NCBI RefSeq assembly: GCF_022539665.2
Contig: NC_081338.1
Span: forward strand, 1,984,001 to 2,048,000
Origin: Daphnia carinata
Taxonomy: Eukaryota; Arthropoda; Branchiopoda; Diplostraca; Daphniidae
Direction of reading: 5' to 3'
Length of the DNA stretch: 64,000 bases
Positions 29,129-39,711 of the stretch are shown here, one piece after another. Position numbers and translations under genes: made by a program. How positions within the stretch are numbered: position 1 is the first letter of the stretch; the number at the start of each line of letters is the position of its first letter. The notes under the pieces were generated by a model. That model did not search any database and was not told the DNA's origin. It was given only the letters and a program-made list of their open reading frames with translations.

Positions 29129-31660
29129 TGGATCTAACAGCTCAATGTATTAATAGTAAATATTAAAAATTAATTCCTTGACTATATTAGAAATATTATC
29201 ATTCGTGCTTTGCGCTTCATGGATTTTGGAAGAACCTCAGTTTTGGTTTTGTATATGGATGTGCATTGCAGTAAATTTGCGTGTTTGAACAAAACTCCAG
29301 GACAATTTCCAGTCAATGCATTTTCCAGTCCAAGGTACTTCCATTTCCCGCTCCATCTAGTTCAGTAATACATGAATTTTTCCCTGACCTCCTAACGAAA
29401 ACCCCCTGTAAAACAGCATACAGATTCGGGCTGATCAGGCTTCCCTAGTGGCCTAATCATTGAAAAAAATATTTTGGTAACTAAATTTTCTTATAAGAAC
29501 TAACCTAGTACTTTTGGAATTGTAAAACCTTGAAGCTGTGTGTCTTTGATAACATAATGAGGAGGAGTGAGGGGCTTAGTATACGGTAAGCTAACCCAAC
29601 ACATTTAAAAAATACTAATAGTAATTTTGAGTAACAGGACTAAATAAGAAGTAAAATTTACCTTGATATATAATTCAGTGTAGTAAAAAATTCCCCACAA
29701 CTTGGTCCAATTCTATTTACATCTTCTGTTGTACCTAATGATCTCGAAACAGATTAATAATGGCAAAACCTGAGTGCCAAATGATTGGAAAATAGTTAAA
29801 AACAAGTGCACCATTGGTTGCAAATGGGATTGACTGATAGAGCTGCTTGTTGACTCTGCAACGAACAGGTTCGTTACTGTTAAAATGAACTGCTATTCTA
29901 TAGTTAATAATAAGTTAATTGCATGAACATTTCAACCAAAAACATTCCCCTGTGAAATTCGTTGATGGATTAACGGCCTTTTGTTTATTCGTTTCTTTAA
30001 AAAAAAAAAGGTCTATGAAATCCTCAGCTTCATCATCGGATAGGTTTCCAAGTTGATGATCTCCAATGGTTTTCTGTAACCTTACAGTTATGTTTGAAAT
30101 TCCTAATGGAAATTCACAGAAGGTAAATTATTTTAATGAATTTATGAATAGGCTCTGTCAATTCGCCTTTCATTCCAATGAATTTCTCAGAAAACGAAAA
30201 CGCTTTAAAAGAAATGCAGGAATTGGAACCACGCATCAGAAACTTTTCCTTGTCCGGAAAAAAAACTCATTAGCTTTTAAAAGCTCTAGAAATTTGGGAT
30301 CGTGACGCTCAAACCCTCGCCTGAAGATATAAAAAGGGTTAATAAAAATTCGGAGGTATAAACGATAAAATTATTCAGAGAACAACCAACTGTAATATTT
30401 AAACACTTACCATGATAGCCCATAGCATGTTAATCGCCGACACTTGAAAGATGCCTTTCAAGTCGACAATTCTGTCCGGATCTGATCGACTTTTGAGCCT
30501 TATATCTTTTATAATATCTTCTACCTCACCCTCATCTTGCCTTCAATAGTATTTTTGCCGAATCCTAAATCTCAGAGATGTCTCAAAGTGAATCGGCGTT
30601 GTTCCGATCTTCAGGTATGTATTTAAAAAACGGTAGACTTAAGGGAACAAAAAAAATTTTCCCGGAATGAGCATTCAATTTTGTATTTTAGTAGTATTAT
30701 CAGTATATTTTGTGATATGCAACCAATTCCAATGAGCGTCAGTTTTGCAGATATTTGAGGCAATATTCCTTCGTTGTGTTTGAAGTGTTCGTGTGAATCT
30801 CCTTGCGACGTAACCTGGTATTCTTGCCAAGCTTTGTTTTTGCATTAGATTACCAAACATATCAGCGTCTTTGTGCTTTTAGTTCCTACCTCCGGTTTTC
30901 TTTTTAATTTATTTTCTTCTTTTATTTTTTTACCGTACTTTTCCTATTTTAGCATTCCTGATGACTATCACCTGCTACTTCGAATACAATAATTTGCTAG
31001 CTAACAAAGACAATTCCAAATTCATCATACTTTGAATGAACGTATTTTGTTTCGAGCAATCTTAATTATCTACTAAGTATTGAAACCATAGAATTCGTTG
31101 GAAGCATTTTTTAAAATTTTTATTTCAAAGATTCAAGTCTTTTACCGAAACGAGAAGCAATCTGTAGTAACCTTACATTTAGTTTATGGAAGAAATGGAA
31201 AGAAAAGAGAAACTGGAGAGGCATAACCATGAAAATGTAAAGATGCTTAGAAAACTGCGTACTTTGTTCAAATCGCGTCTCATCTAAATGAAGGTACAAA
31301 TTTCACGTCATTCAAAATCGCAGCTTTTGCATTTAAAAGACCAGTTTACAGTGTCTGTAACGATGGCTCCTATTTTCATTAACTACAAAATAGGCGGCAT
31401 CATGATAAAAATTAAAGGTAAGTGAAGGAAGGAAAAACGGATCATTTCTGAGTAAGCAAACCTGTCCGTTTAAACAGCATAAAAGTACTCAAACAGCAAA
31501 CAGGTTTTCAAAGTCATTGGCATCATTCTTCCTTCTGTCTTATAGAACCTTGTAAGTAAACCAAATACATCGGCTGTAAATTTGGAGGCATCGTGATAAC
31601 CGAATGAAAATGGGGGAGTGAGAGACGTTTAAAAAACTTGACTACTTTGGCAGCAAACTT
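29129..31660. other. AT-rich spacer, nothing recognisable
   Basis: No supported frame or repeat. Small frames at 30066-30305 (plus) and 30675-30860 (minus) have no recognisable content. Confidence 0.5.
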
Positions 31661-31665
31661 ATTTC

Positions 31666-32291
31666 CTAACCAATTATGTCATTCTGGGTCACGTCGAGTG
31701 CACTAGACACCGCGAGAGTGGATTTTGAAAGTTCAAATTTAATTTCTCCACGATCAGGTAGATTCTCAATTGGATCCGATTCATTTTTGGTGACGTTGAG
31801 TGCACTAGACACCGCGAGAGAGGATGTTGAAAGTTCAAATTTAGTTTGCCCAAGATCTGGTAGAATCTCAATCGGGTCCTATTCATTGTTGGTCAGGTCA
31901 AGTGCACTAGACACCGCGAGAGAGGATGTTGAAAGTTCAAATTTAAGTTCTTGAAGATCTGGTAGAATCTCAAGTGAGTCCGATTCATCGTTGGTCAGGG
32001 TAAGTGCACTAGACACCGCGAGAGAGGAGGTTGAAAGTTCAAATTTAATTTCTCCACTATCAGGTAGAATCTCAATTGGATCCGATTCATTTTTGGTGAC
32101 TTCGAGTGCACTAGACACCGCGAGAGAGGATGTTGAAAGTTCAAAATTAGTTTGGTCAAGATCTGGTAGAATCTCAATTGGACATTCCATAAATATAGGA
32201 TTACCATCCAAAATAATTTAGTACAAAATCAGGTTTCTCCATACGGTATCCTTTTCCAGTTGCACTACAAGCTCGTTATCGGCTTCCATGC
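31666..32291 (-). pseudogene. Kinase C-terminal exon with 34-residue repeat tail
   Basis: It begins MEADNELVVQLEK, the usual continuation of the C-lobe, then a one-base loss shifts GYRMEKPDF out of frame. Kinase helices H-I are not recognisable. From about 32210 a frame runs through five tandem 34-residue units to a TAG at 31668-31666, broken once by TAG at 31879-31881 (a TCG to TAG change relative to the other units). Confidence 0.65.
31690..32199 (-). repeat. Five tandem 102-bp repeats
   Basis: The anchor GTGCACTAGACACCGCGAG starts at 31698, 31800, 31902, 32004 and 32106, spaced exactly 102 bp. On the minus strand each unit encodes 34 residues with a DPIEILPD block and an FELSTSSLAVSSAL block. 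Units differ mainly at the third to fifth codons after each block. Confidence 0.95.
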
Positions 32292-32351
32292 CAGGATTCG
32301 GATGTGTTTAATCATTCGTTTGGAATCATTTCAAAAAGGTGAACAACCTAC

Positions 32352-32474
32352 CTGGATATGGAACTTTGCCTAGCGTGAAGATTTCCCAAAGGACAACTCC
32401 GTATGCCCATACGTCGGTTCGGGTGGAGAAACGGTGATCCGTCAGAGATTCAATAGCCCTTCATTGACAATTTT
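32352..32474 (-). pseudogene. Kinase exon: C-lobe (WAYGVVLWE)
   Basis: After a TTCTCAG acceptor the exon gives [20 protein letters not shown] and [16 protein letters not shown], ending at a GTAGGT donor. The first 20 bases before AIES do not match the expected WMA codons, suggesting a short indel. The following exon's acceptor appears to read TG instead of AG (about 32292). Confidence 0.85.
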
Positions 32475-32636
32475 CTGAGAAGAAACGCTACGATACCGAT
32501 GTGTCTAAAGTGTCTATTTCTACAAGAAATAGAGAAGAAAAAAAAATTGCGCGAATCCCATTGAACCCCTCCCCTTCATAAAGTACAATAGAAAGTACAA
32601 TACCCGTCCCCAGAAGCGACGCCCCCCAAGCCCAAT

Positions 32637-33480
32637 ATGGCGTCGACCAACACAGAATCCAACCTGGCACCAATTTTCATGAAACGAGAACATGGAAAAT
32701 CATTCAAACAAATGAAGACCGTTGAAATAACACAAATAATCAATGAACTAGAATCAAAGATGGGTGTATTTCAAAAAGGCGAAGTGACTATAGCTCCAAG
32801 AGGCGGCCTGTTCATAACACCAATGACTAAAGAACAGCAGATACTACTTTGAGATGTAAAATATGCTCTAAACGAAACAACTATGGTCAACTGCACGCTA
32901 CCTAAATTAGCAAATAGCGTAAGAGTCACCTTCTATCAGGTCCCCACAGATGATACAGACGAGGAAATATTCCATCACTTAAAAACTAAACTATGGATAC
33001 AAAGTGAACTCGGTTTACCGATTCAAAGTTGACAGAGACTCGAGAAGAGTACCATCACCTACAGTAGCATCGAGCTCCGAACTAGCATCGAACTCCGAAG
33101 GAGATCCTCCTAAATGGAATTGTATTTGGAATTAGATCATACATCCCAGGTCCACCAAGATGCACAAAAAACTGCCAACAACTCAGTCATACCAGTAACA
33201 ACTATAGAGATGAGGTACGCTGCAACAATTGCGGGAAGAAACATGAAGATATGCTAAACTGCACAGCTCCATCTCATTGCATAAATTACGATGGAGAACA
33301 CCCAGCAAGTTCGTCAAGTTGCCCAAAGTTCCGAAGGATGACAACAGGGAATGAGAGAGAAACTAACAGTGAAAACAGGAAAGGATGAGATACATCCCTT
33401 GCACCCTCAAACAAACCGACAGACCTACAGCGAGGTACTGCGAAAAAAATGCGCATACACCTGAGGTTGTCCGGAAACAG
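32637..33480 (+). pseudogene. I-element ORF1 (gag-like nucleic-acid-binding protein)
   Basis: The start at 32637 gives 71 open residues before a TGA at 32850. Further frames reach a Cys/His cluster between about 33145 and 33350 (CTKNCQQLSH, RCNNCGKKHEDMLNC and a C-x2-D-x4-H-x6-C variant), the tandem knuckles of I/Jockey ORF1 proteins. A second short frame at 33527-33709 is coiled-coil-like. At least four stops or shifts. Confidence 0.65.
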
Positions 33481-33886
33481 AAGTTATGAATAGCAAATAG
33501 AAGCTATGTAAACTGAAATCAAGCAAATGAGATCGGAACTCTCTAAACTAAAAGTACTAGACACAAAAGCAGCAAGGCTGAACTTGACAATAAGTAAAGT
33601 CGAAAATACTCTTAGTGCGCTGGAAAACGGACAGCTAGCATCCAACTCAAAGCTCGACAAGCTGTGTCTCCTACTAACCAAACTCCTCCCAAATTTGGAA
33701 GCAGAATAAATGGAAGTATAACAATTAGAGGAACATGCTTTAAACGGGCAAACAAATGTGTACCGGGCCGAAACAAACAACACCAAATACGAGAATGGTA
33801 TTAACTAGAAGTCAAAGAAACGATGCCCTTGACCCAGCTAACAAGACAACTAAAACTAGCTAAGGTTCGCAAAACTCAACAAGGAA

Positions 33887-34588
33887 ATGATGAGCCTAAT
33901 CCAATACAACGCAAGAAGCCTTACAAAATCTAATTTAGTTGAACTTAAAGCACACCTGCACACATACAAACCACATATAGTTACCTTGTCCGAAACCTTC
34001 TGAAAAGACGCTCTCACGGTTAAATTCAAAAAGTACTACGTGGTAAATAAAAACCGACAGAACCACGCAGGAGGAGGCGTGGCAATTCTAGTCCAGAAAT
34101 CCCTCCAATTCAAAATACAACAGTTACCAGACCTGCAAACAATAGAAACAGTAGGAGTATCGATAGCAACTGAAAGAAATGGTCAAAAAGAAATACTAGA
34201 AGTAATCTCAATATATATACCAAACGGCCAACGATACTTAGAAGAAGAACTAGCCCAACTATACAGACCTGACAGCAACAACATCATAATATGCGGCGAC
34301 TTCAACGCAAGGCATAATGAGTTTGAGTCCAACTGTATCCACCCAAACAGTAGCGGAAAAGCAGTTGCAAACCTACTAGAGAGAGAAAATAATCTTGCGT
34401 TAGCGACACCCCCAAATACCAGTACAAGACAATGCCCCAGAACATTCAAATCCACAACCATAGACCTGGAACTCATGTCCCCACATTTAGCAGCCACTAC
34501 AGAAATGAAAAGAGGACCATACATTGGCAGCAACCACCTTCCTATACACAACAATCTTAAAACCAAACCCACAAAACTCGCCGGGTGA
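33887..34588 (+). pseudogene. I-element ORF2 apurinic-like endonuclease
   Basis: A start at 33887 gives SLIQYNARSLTKSN and IVTLSETF, then a TGA at 34001-34003 in frame. The frame resumes (34040-34588) with GGGVAILVQ, VISIYIPNG, IICGDFNARH and STTIDLELMS, in the order of the exonuclease-endonuclease-phosphatase fold. The catalytic SDH motif near the end reads GSNHLPIH, so its Asp is lost. It ends in a TGA. Confidence 0.85.
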
Positions 34589-35345
34589 CCATCCAGCTGG
34601 AACTTTAAAGAAGCGGACCTGAAAAAATGGAACGCAAGTGTAGGAAATACTATAAACTCAACCGAGTTCTATGAAACAGAAAACCCTTCCCAAAAATATC
34701 AAATTTTCTACAATGCCATTATGACAGCAAACCAAAACTGCAACATCAAGCTAAAAAGCAATGGTAAAGATAGCCAAGCAGAACCAGCAAGAAATTGATG
34801 GAATGAGAAATGTAAAATGGCAGTTGCCCTAACTCGTAGAGCAAGGAATGCTTGTGACCCAAAAAGAGGTGGGATTAACTGCGAATCCAACAGAATAGCA
34901 TGGAAGGAAAAGGACAGCGAAAAAAAGAAAATTATCATCGAAGAAAAAAAAGAGGCTCTCAACAAATACATTAACAGTCTAGACCCAAAAAGCTCACCAA
35001 CCAAAACTTGGGCATTTAGAAAAGCGTGGATGAAAGAAACATCTTCGCCTGATCTATGTGCCTCAACACTCAGAAACCCAACAACGAATCAGTTAACCAC
35101 TGACCTAAAAGAAAAAGCAAATATATTAGCTAAACAATTTGACCACAATGGTAAAACTGAATCCGATAATCCTAGACTGGAACAACAAATTAAAAGGCAA
35201 ATGGAAAATAAAGAACCGAACTACCAAAATTCAAAAATTACAGAAAGGGAGCTAAGATATGGAATGAGCAACCTAAAAAGCAATGCCATGGGCCAGGGTA
35301 GAGTGCATAACATGATGTTAAAAAATCTATCTTATGACAACAAGA
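34589..35345 (+). pseudogene. I-element ORF2, linker and RT N-terminus
   Basis: Same-element frame broken by TGA codons at 34586 and 34797. The frame 34817-35345 holds the RARNACDPKRG and YINSLDPKSSPTKTWAF linker segments and ELRYGMSNLKSNAMGQG, the RT-0/RT-1 region where AxGxD is usual. The last 20 residues of the computed frame (to 35407) belong to the inserted element. Confidence 0.75.
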
Positions 35346-36300
35346 TAGGGGAGACCGAACCCATCTTGGACACCGTACCAAGTTGTACAGTGCCGCAAAA
35401 AATATAAGTTGTAATAATAAAAATATAATATTTATAAATTTTGTTTGAAACAGGTTTTTTTAAATAGTGTAAAAGTTTGAGTTTCGTGTCTTAATTATTT
35501 ACTGAGTTATTTAATAAACAAAAAAATGAGAAAAAGTTTGTATATTTTTTGGTTCCTTATTGGTGATTTTTTCCTAAGTTATCTTACAATTATTTGTTTA
35601 TAAATAATGGCGGTAAGTAGAGCAGAGATTAATTAATAATATTTGAAAGTAAAAATAAGTTTAGTGATACAACTTTAAACATATCAGTTTTCCTGCGAAA
35701 GCTATTTTTTGGGACCAAGTTGTACAGACGCCATGGGTGATATTGGACACGAAATAGGCGTGCAATGGAGAAGTTAAGTCAAAGCGTGAAAGTTTGAAAT
35801 GTTTCAATTTAACGGAACATGTAAAATATAGCTAAAGTTTATTCATATTTTTTATCTAAATTTAAAAAAAATTATCGCAATGTGTTGGCTCCACCTCCTC
35901 CTATGTCTTCCCTATCAGTAAAATAAAAATATTTCAGGTATAACAAAAGTCTTTTATTTCATGTAACATCTTATTAAGACTGCATTTAAATTGTTCCCTA
36001 ACTTAATACCAATAAGCTACAATAAAAGTAAAATTTTAAAACAACTCATTCTACCTATTTTGACCCCGTCCAAAGTGGTACAGGTGTCAGTCCAAAGTCC
36101 CCCCGGTTCGGCCTAAAATCACCGCAAAATATAAATCGTAACAAATACTAAAAAAATTACATTACATTTCTGAAAAAAATTCAGGGGGTGGAGGAAAAGT
36201 AGTAAATTCATTTTTAATAAATTTTGCTAATTTTGCATAAGTGGGATAGTAAATATTGGGGTAAAACCGAAACTGTCCAAGATGGGTCCGGTCTCCCCTA
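35346..36300. mobile_element. 951-bp TA-flanked inverted-repeat element (MITE-like)
   Basis: The left end GGGGAGACCGAACCCATCTT (35348) and the right end (36298, reverse complement GGGGAGACCGGACCCATCTT) are inverted repeats of about 25 bp with one mismatch, flanked by TA on each side (35346-35347, 36299-36300). It contains no transposase frame and is AT-rich inside; the sequence ACCAAGTTGTACAG occurs twice in its left half. TA duplication suggests a non-autonomous Tc1/mariner-type element. Removing it rejoins the ORF2 reading. Confidence 0.8.
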
Positions 36301-36756
36301 CATCTACTGCATCTCCTAAGCAACATGCTGCAAACAACCTTTGTTCCACAAAATTGGAAGAAAGCAATTGTTATCCCTAACAGGAAACCTGAGAAGCCTG
36401 CAGAATTCCCAGAATCCTATCGACCAATCCCATTGACTTCGTGTCTTGGAAAAATTATGGAGAGAATTGTAAACAGAAGAATAGTATGGTTACTAGAAAG
36501 GAAGGGATTGAGGCTGAACACACAAACTGGTTTTCGAAAAGGAAGAAGCACTATGGATAATATCATTGGGCTAGAACACTTTATAGGACAGGGATTCAAT
36601 AATATAAGTGCCACAAACACCTATGTATTGTTCCTAGATATATCAAAAGCTTTTGACACTACATGGATCCAAGGCTTGCTGTATAACTGAAGCAAGAAAG
36701 GTATCACTGGGAAAATCCTAAGCTGGTTGAGAAATCTGCTCAAAGATAGGAGGACA
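36301..36756 (+). pseudogene. I-element reverse transcriptase, fingers
   Basis: Frame 36325-36690 with FVPQNWKKAIVIPNRKP, SYRPIPLTSCLGKIMERIV, TQTGFRKGRSTMDNI and LFLDISKAFDTTW (first catalytic Asp). A TGA at 36688 interrupts; ITGKILSWLRNLLKDRR follows. At about 36757 the sequence jumps to the thumb, so the palm with the YxDD box is deleted. Confidence 0.85.
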
Positions 36757-37316
36757 AATTAACACCATACCTAGACAGGGTTACAGCATGGAGCAAGAAA
36801 TGGAGATTCAAATTCTCAGCCCCAAAGTCCAGCCTCATCAAGTTTACAAGGCAAAAAAGAGAACAAATAAAATCGCTACTATTTATAGCCGGCTCAAGAA
36901 TTCCTGAAGTGAAAGAAATTAAACGCTTAGGAGTATACTTTGATGAAGGATTAAGATGGAACAGGCAAACTGAAGATATCATCAGGAAAACAACAAAAAT
37001 AAGAAACCTGGTCAAAATCCTAGCACAAACTTAACACGGCCCGAGCATAGCCTCATTGGTAACTGTGTACAAAACACTAGTGCGAAGCAGAATAGATTAC
37101 CGCATCATGGTGTTCGGCACGTCAATTCAAAATAGACAACAAAAACTGGAAACCATTCAAAACAGTATAATGAGGATTATCCTAAACGCTCCTCACTCCA
37201 CTCCAATAAAAGAAATGCTGCTAGAACTGAGCCTTCAACCAATTTCAACAAGGAAAATGTTGCTGTCCGGAAACTACCTAATCAAATTAGAAAAACAACC
37301 AAACCACCCTATGTTC
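36757..37316 (+). pseudogene. I-element reverse transcriptase, thumb
   Basis: Continuous with the previous block only through a deletion. Frames give TAWSKKWRFKFSAPKSSLIK, KRLGVYFDEGLRW, then (37056-37316) LVRSRIDYRIMVFG and IQNSIMRIILNAPHSTP, the thumb and following region of I/Jockey RTs. A TAA at 37032 separates them. Confidence 0.75.
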
Positions 37317-37559
37317 TAACAGTGTTACAACCTCAGAAGGAAGCCGATAAGCTGGAAAACCTCAACACACCGGCCCTATACATGGCAACATCCCACACAG
37401 TCATGGCAAACCTCAACCTATTCCAAGAAGGAGAAAATCAGAATGACCAACGGTATGATCTTACACCTTGAACAAAAACGCCTATTACCCTAGACTACTT
37501 ACAAATAAGCAAAAAGGAAGCCCTAAGTAACCAAGCAAAAGCGAGAGCAATATTCTATT

Positions 37560-38262
37560 AATATAAAACGCAAAGGATAAACTCAACAGAAGCCTACACA
37601 GATGGTTCACTAAATAAAGAAACAAAAATACGACCTATGCGGTAATCCTTCCCACGTTGAACATCGAAGAAAAAGGTAGTCTGGCAGAAGGATCATCCAT
37701 ATTCACGGCAGAAGTATATGGGATCCACAGAGCCATGGAAATAGTCTACAACTATACAAATGACACCCAGGATCTGGTCATCTTTACTGACTCTATGTCG
37801 GTAGTAACAGCTCTGGAATTTCCTGAAGAAGAGAAACATCCTATATTACAAGACATCACACAAATAGCTATAAATTTAAAAAGCTCAGGCACTAGGACAA
37901 CGATCTGCTGGATTCTGAGTCACGTCTGCATCCCGGGAAATGAGAGAGAAGACTCTATAGCCTCCCTTGAAAGCTCTCTAGAAGAAACCCAAAATAGGTG
38001 TAACAACACACTATCAATCGCAGAGCAAACAGCCATCTATAAGAAATACCACAACAAAATTATCCTGGAGGAACTTAAACAAGGACACACAAAAGAAAAT
38101 GTTCTCAGAAGAATACAAACCGGTTCATTCAAATGCCACCAACACAAATCGAGAGAAATTTCCAGAATTCTGTTCAGGCTAAGAACAGGGCACAACAACC
38201 TAAAGGTACAATTAGCCAGACTGATGCCACAACAGAACCCAAGATGCCAGAAATGTGATTAG
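37560..38262 (+). pseudogene. I-element RNase H and terminal zinc motif start
   Basis: AYTDGSLNKE near 37590 holds the first catalytic Asp in a different frame from the main block 37657-38262, which has FTAEVYGIHRAMEI (Glu), VIFTDSMSVVTAL (Asp) and CWILSHVCIPGNEREDSIA (Asp), so the D-E-D-D set is present. The C-terminal CQKCD begins the zinc motif that continues after the stop as EHALLYC. The frame shift near 37640 breaks the domain. Confidence 0.85.
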
Positions 38263-38795
38263 CTGGAGACAACGGAACATGCTTTGCTGTATTGCACTGC
38301 CATAGAAATGGAAAGACTAGCGCTGACACAATACTTTACAGAGAAAAAACTAAAACTCCATTTACCAAACCTGCTGGGAATCAACCTGGAATTAAACAGC
38401 AGCACCCAATACGAGATCCAGTATGGCTCGGTAAAATATCTCAAAGAAACAGGCCTAATCCACAGAATATAAAATCCAGCGCATGCTAAACGGCATGATA
38501 CAAAACAAAAAAAACGCAGAAATCAATATACTCACGAAAAGAAACAAAATAAGAATTAAACAACAAATTCTCTAAAGAAGGAGAGAAAAAATACCAACGA
38601 TGAGAGCACACGAAAATGGCTTTCACAAATCAAGCCCAAAAGATAAAAAATAAACAAGAAGGTGGGGGCTAAAGGACAACCCGGGCCCATCATGTGAAGA
38701 CAGATCTGGTCACCAGATGTCCTCTTCAGAGCCCTATGACTTTTTTTTTTTAAATGGCCATCCATGTGACGGGCATTAAACCCTGGATTCACCAC
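38263..38795 (+). other. I-element ORF2 tail and 3' untranslated region
   Basis: An in-family frame continues after the TAG at 38260 through EHALLYCTAIEMERLAL to an end near 38472. The remaining 320 bp are A-rich and then GC-richer near 38670-38730, with a poly-T run at 38741-38750. No poly-A tail or tandem tail repeat marks the exact end. Confidence 0.5.
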
Positions 38796-38872
38796 AACGT
38801 GTTTAGAAAGTCAAAAAGTGAAAAATATGCGAAAACAAAGAAAAGTAAAGGTGAAAGTTTTTGAAAATGAAC

Positions 38873-38995
38873 CTGCGATTCTTTCTGATAATTTCCTTCG
38901 TAATACATGTTGCGACACATTCCGAAATCCGCCACTTTAGCCACCCCGCCATCGGCCAGCAGAACATTATGGGCGGCCAAACCACCGTGGAGAAC
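38873..38995 (-). pseudogene. Kinase exon: catalytic loop and DFG, active-site Asp lost
   Basis: The exon reads VLHGGLAAHNVLLADGG, then VAKVADFGMCRNMYYE. In invertebrate Pvr-like kinases the loop is HGDLAARN; here the catalytic Asp codon (38983-38981) is Gly and the Arg codon (38971-38969) is His, each a one-base change. The DFG aspartate is intact. The activation-loop tyrosines are present. Confidence 0.85.
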
Positions 38996-39070
38996 CTTTT
39001 GTCGGGGGCAATGAACCGAGTCATATGCAGTATATGTGTAATAATGATTATAGCCTAATTGGCTACTTAC

Positions 39071-39237
39071 TTTTCGGCTGGCCAAATAATTCATTCCTCT
39101 GGCGATTTGGAAAGACCAAGAGATCAGATCAGCTGTCGAAACGGAATGACTCACTTGATTTTCCGGGTCTTGTTGATAAAATCCAAACGTGTCTGAACCT
39201 GGATTGAATTCCCCACTGGAAGACGACGAGGACGAAC
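39071..39237 (-). pseudogene. Kinase exon: insert domain and helix E
   Basis: An open block with seven consecutive serines, an acidic/aromatic stretch, then STADLISWSFQIARGMNYL and ASRK before a GTAAGT donor. The Ser-rich stretch occupies the kinase-insert position that defines PDGFR/VEGFR-class receptors. This exon shows no lesion. Confidence 0.8.
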
Positions 39238-39468
39238 CTTGAAAGATCCAGTTCCCAGTTCAAATGTTACGCGTTTAAAAAACGTGTCAAAAATAGTTAA
39301 ACCTTCTTGCCCAGAAGGGTTTTACCCAAGAAGCAGAAATATCTTGATCGATCAAATTGGCTCGAGATGAGCACGTTTGAATCTCATCTCGATTATTTGC
39401 GTTTCCATTTCTAAGTGACGATGACAAACAGATCACATTCATTTTGATTCAAGAACAATGTGCCATAC

Positions 39469-39624
39469 CTGGAATGGTCCATTTCTTGCATTTCTGCATC
39501 CGTTAAGAGATTGCCGAAACCGTCGACTTGGTTCAAGAAATCCGTGCGTTGGCCGACCAGATGAACGATTTGGAAGTTTGCAAATTTCCAAATCGACGCT
39601 ACACGACAATGACCAAAAGTTCTC
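39469..39624 (-). pseudogene. Kinase exon: hinge region
   Basis: It starts after TGTACAG. An ELLVIV strand is followed by TAG where the hinge tyrosine of a VEYCxFGN motif should be, then RRFGNLQT. A frameshift near 39570 moves the rest (VGQRTDFLNQVDGFGNLL) to another frame. It ends at a GTATGG donor. Confidence 0.8.
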
Positions 39625-39711
39625 CTGTACATCATTTAACATAGAGGCAAAAAAATGAAGTGCATCGGCTCTTATTTTGGCTATTGAATCATACCTTTGA
39701 TGACGCTTTAC

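Larger units (their letters stand above)
32560..38795 (+). mobile_element. I-clade non-LTR retrotransposon in a kinase intron
   Basis: Plus-strand ORF1 with gag-type zinc knuckles (32637 to about 33390), ORF2 with endonuclease (33887-34588), RT (34817-36756 without the insert), RNase H (37570-38000) and a terminal zinc motif (38235-38310), then an untranslated tail. RNase H after RT marks the I group. It lies between kinase exons ending at 38873 and starting at 32474, opposite in strand. It is dead: stops, frameshifts, an inserted 951-bp element and loss of the RT active site. Ends are approximate; I saw no clear target duplication. Confidence 0.8.

Noticed and set aside
31690-32199. Regular 102-bp repeats considered as a CRISPR array or satellite
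   Set aside because: Whole units are conserved rather than short repeats with unique spacers, they keep an open frame, and there are no cas-like genes; an exonic tandem repeat fits better.
34183-34572. 129-residue minus-strand frame
   Set aside because: It is antisense to the I-element endonuclease.
38284-38489. Two overlapping plus frames taken as a small gene
   Set aside because: One is the end of I-element ORF2 (zinc motif EHALLYC); the other is its frame-shifted shadow.
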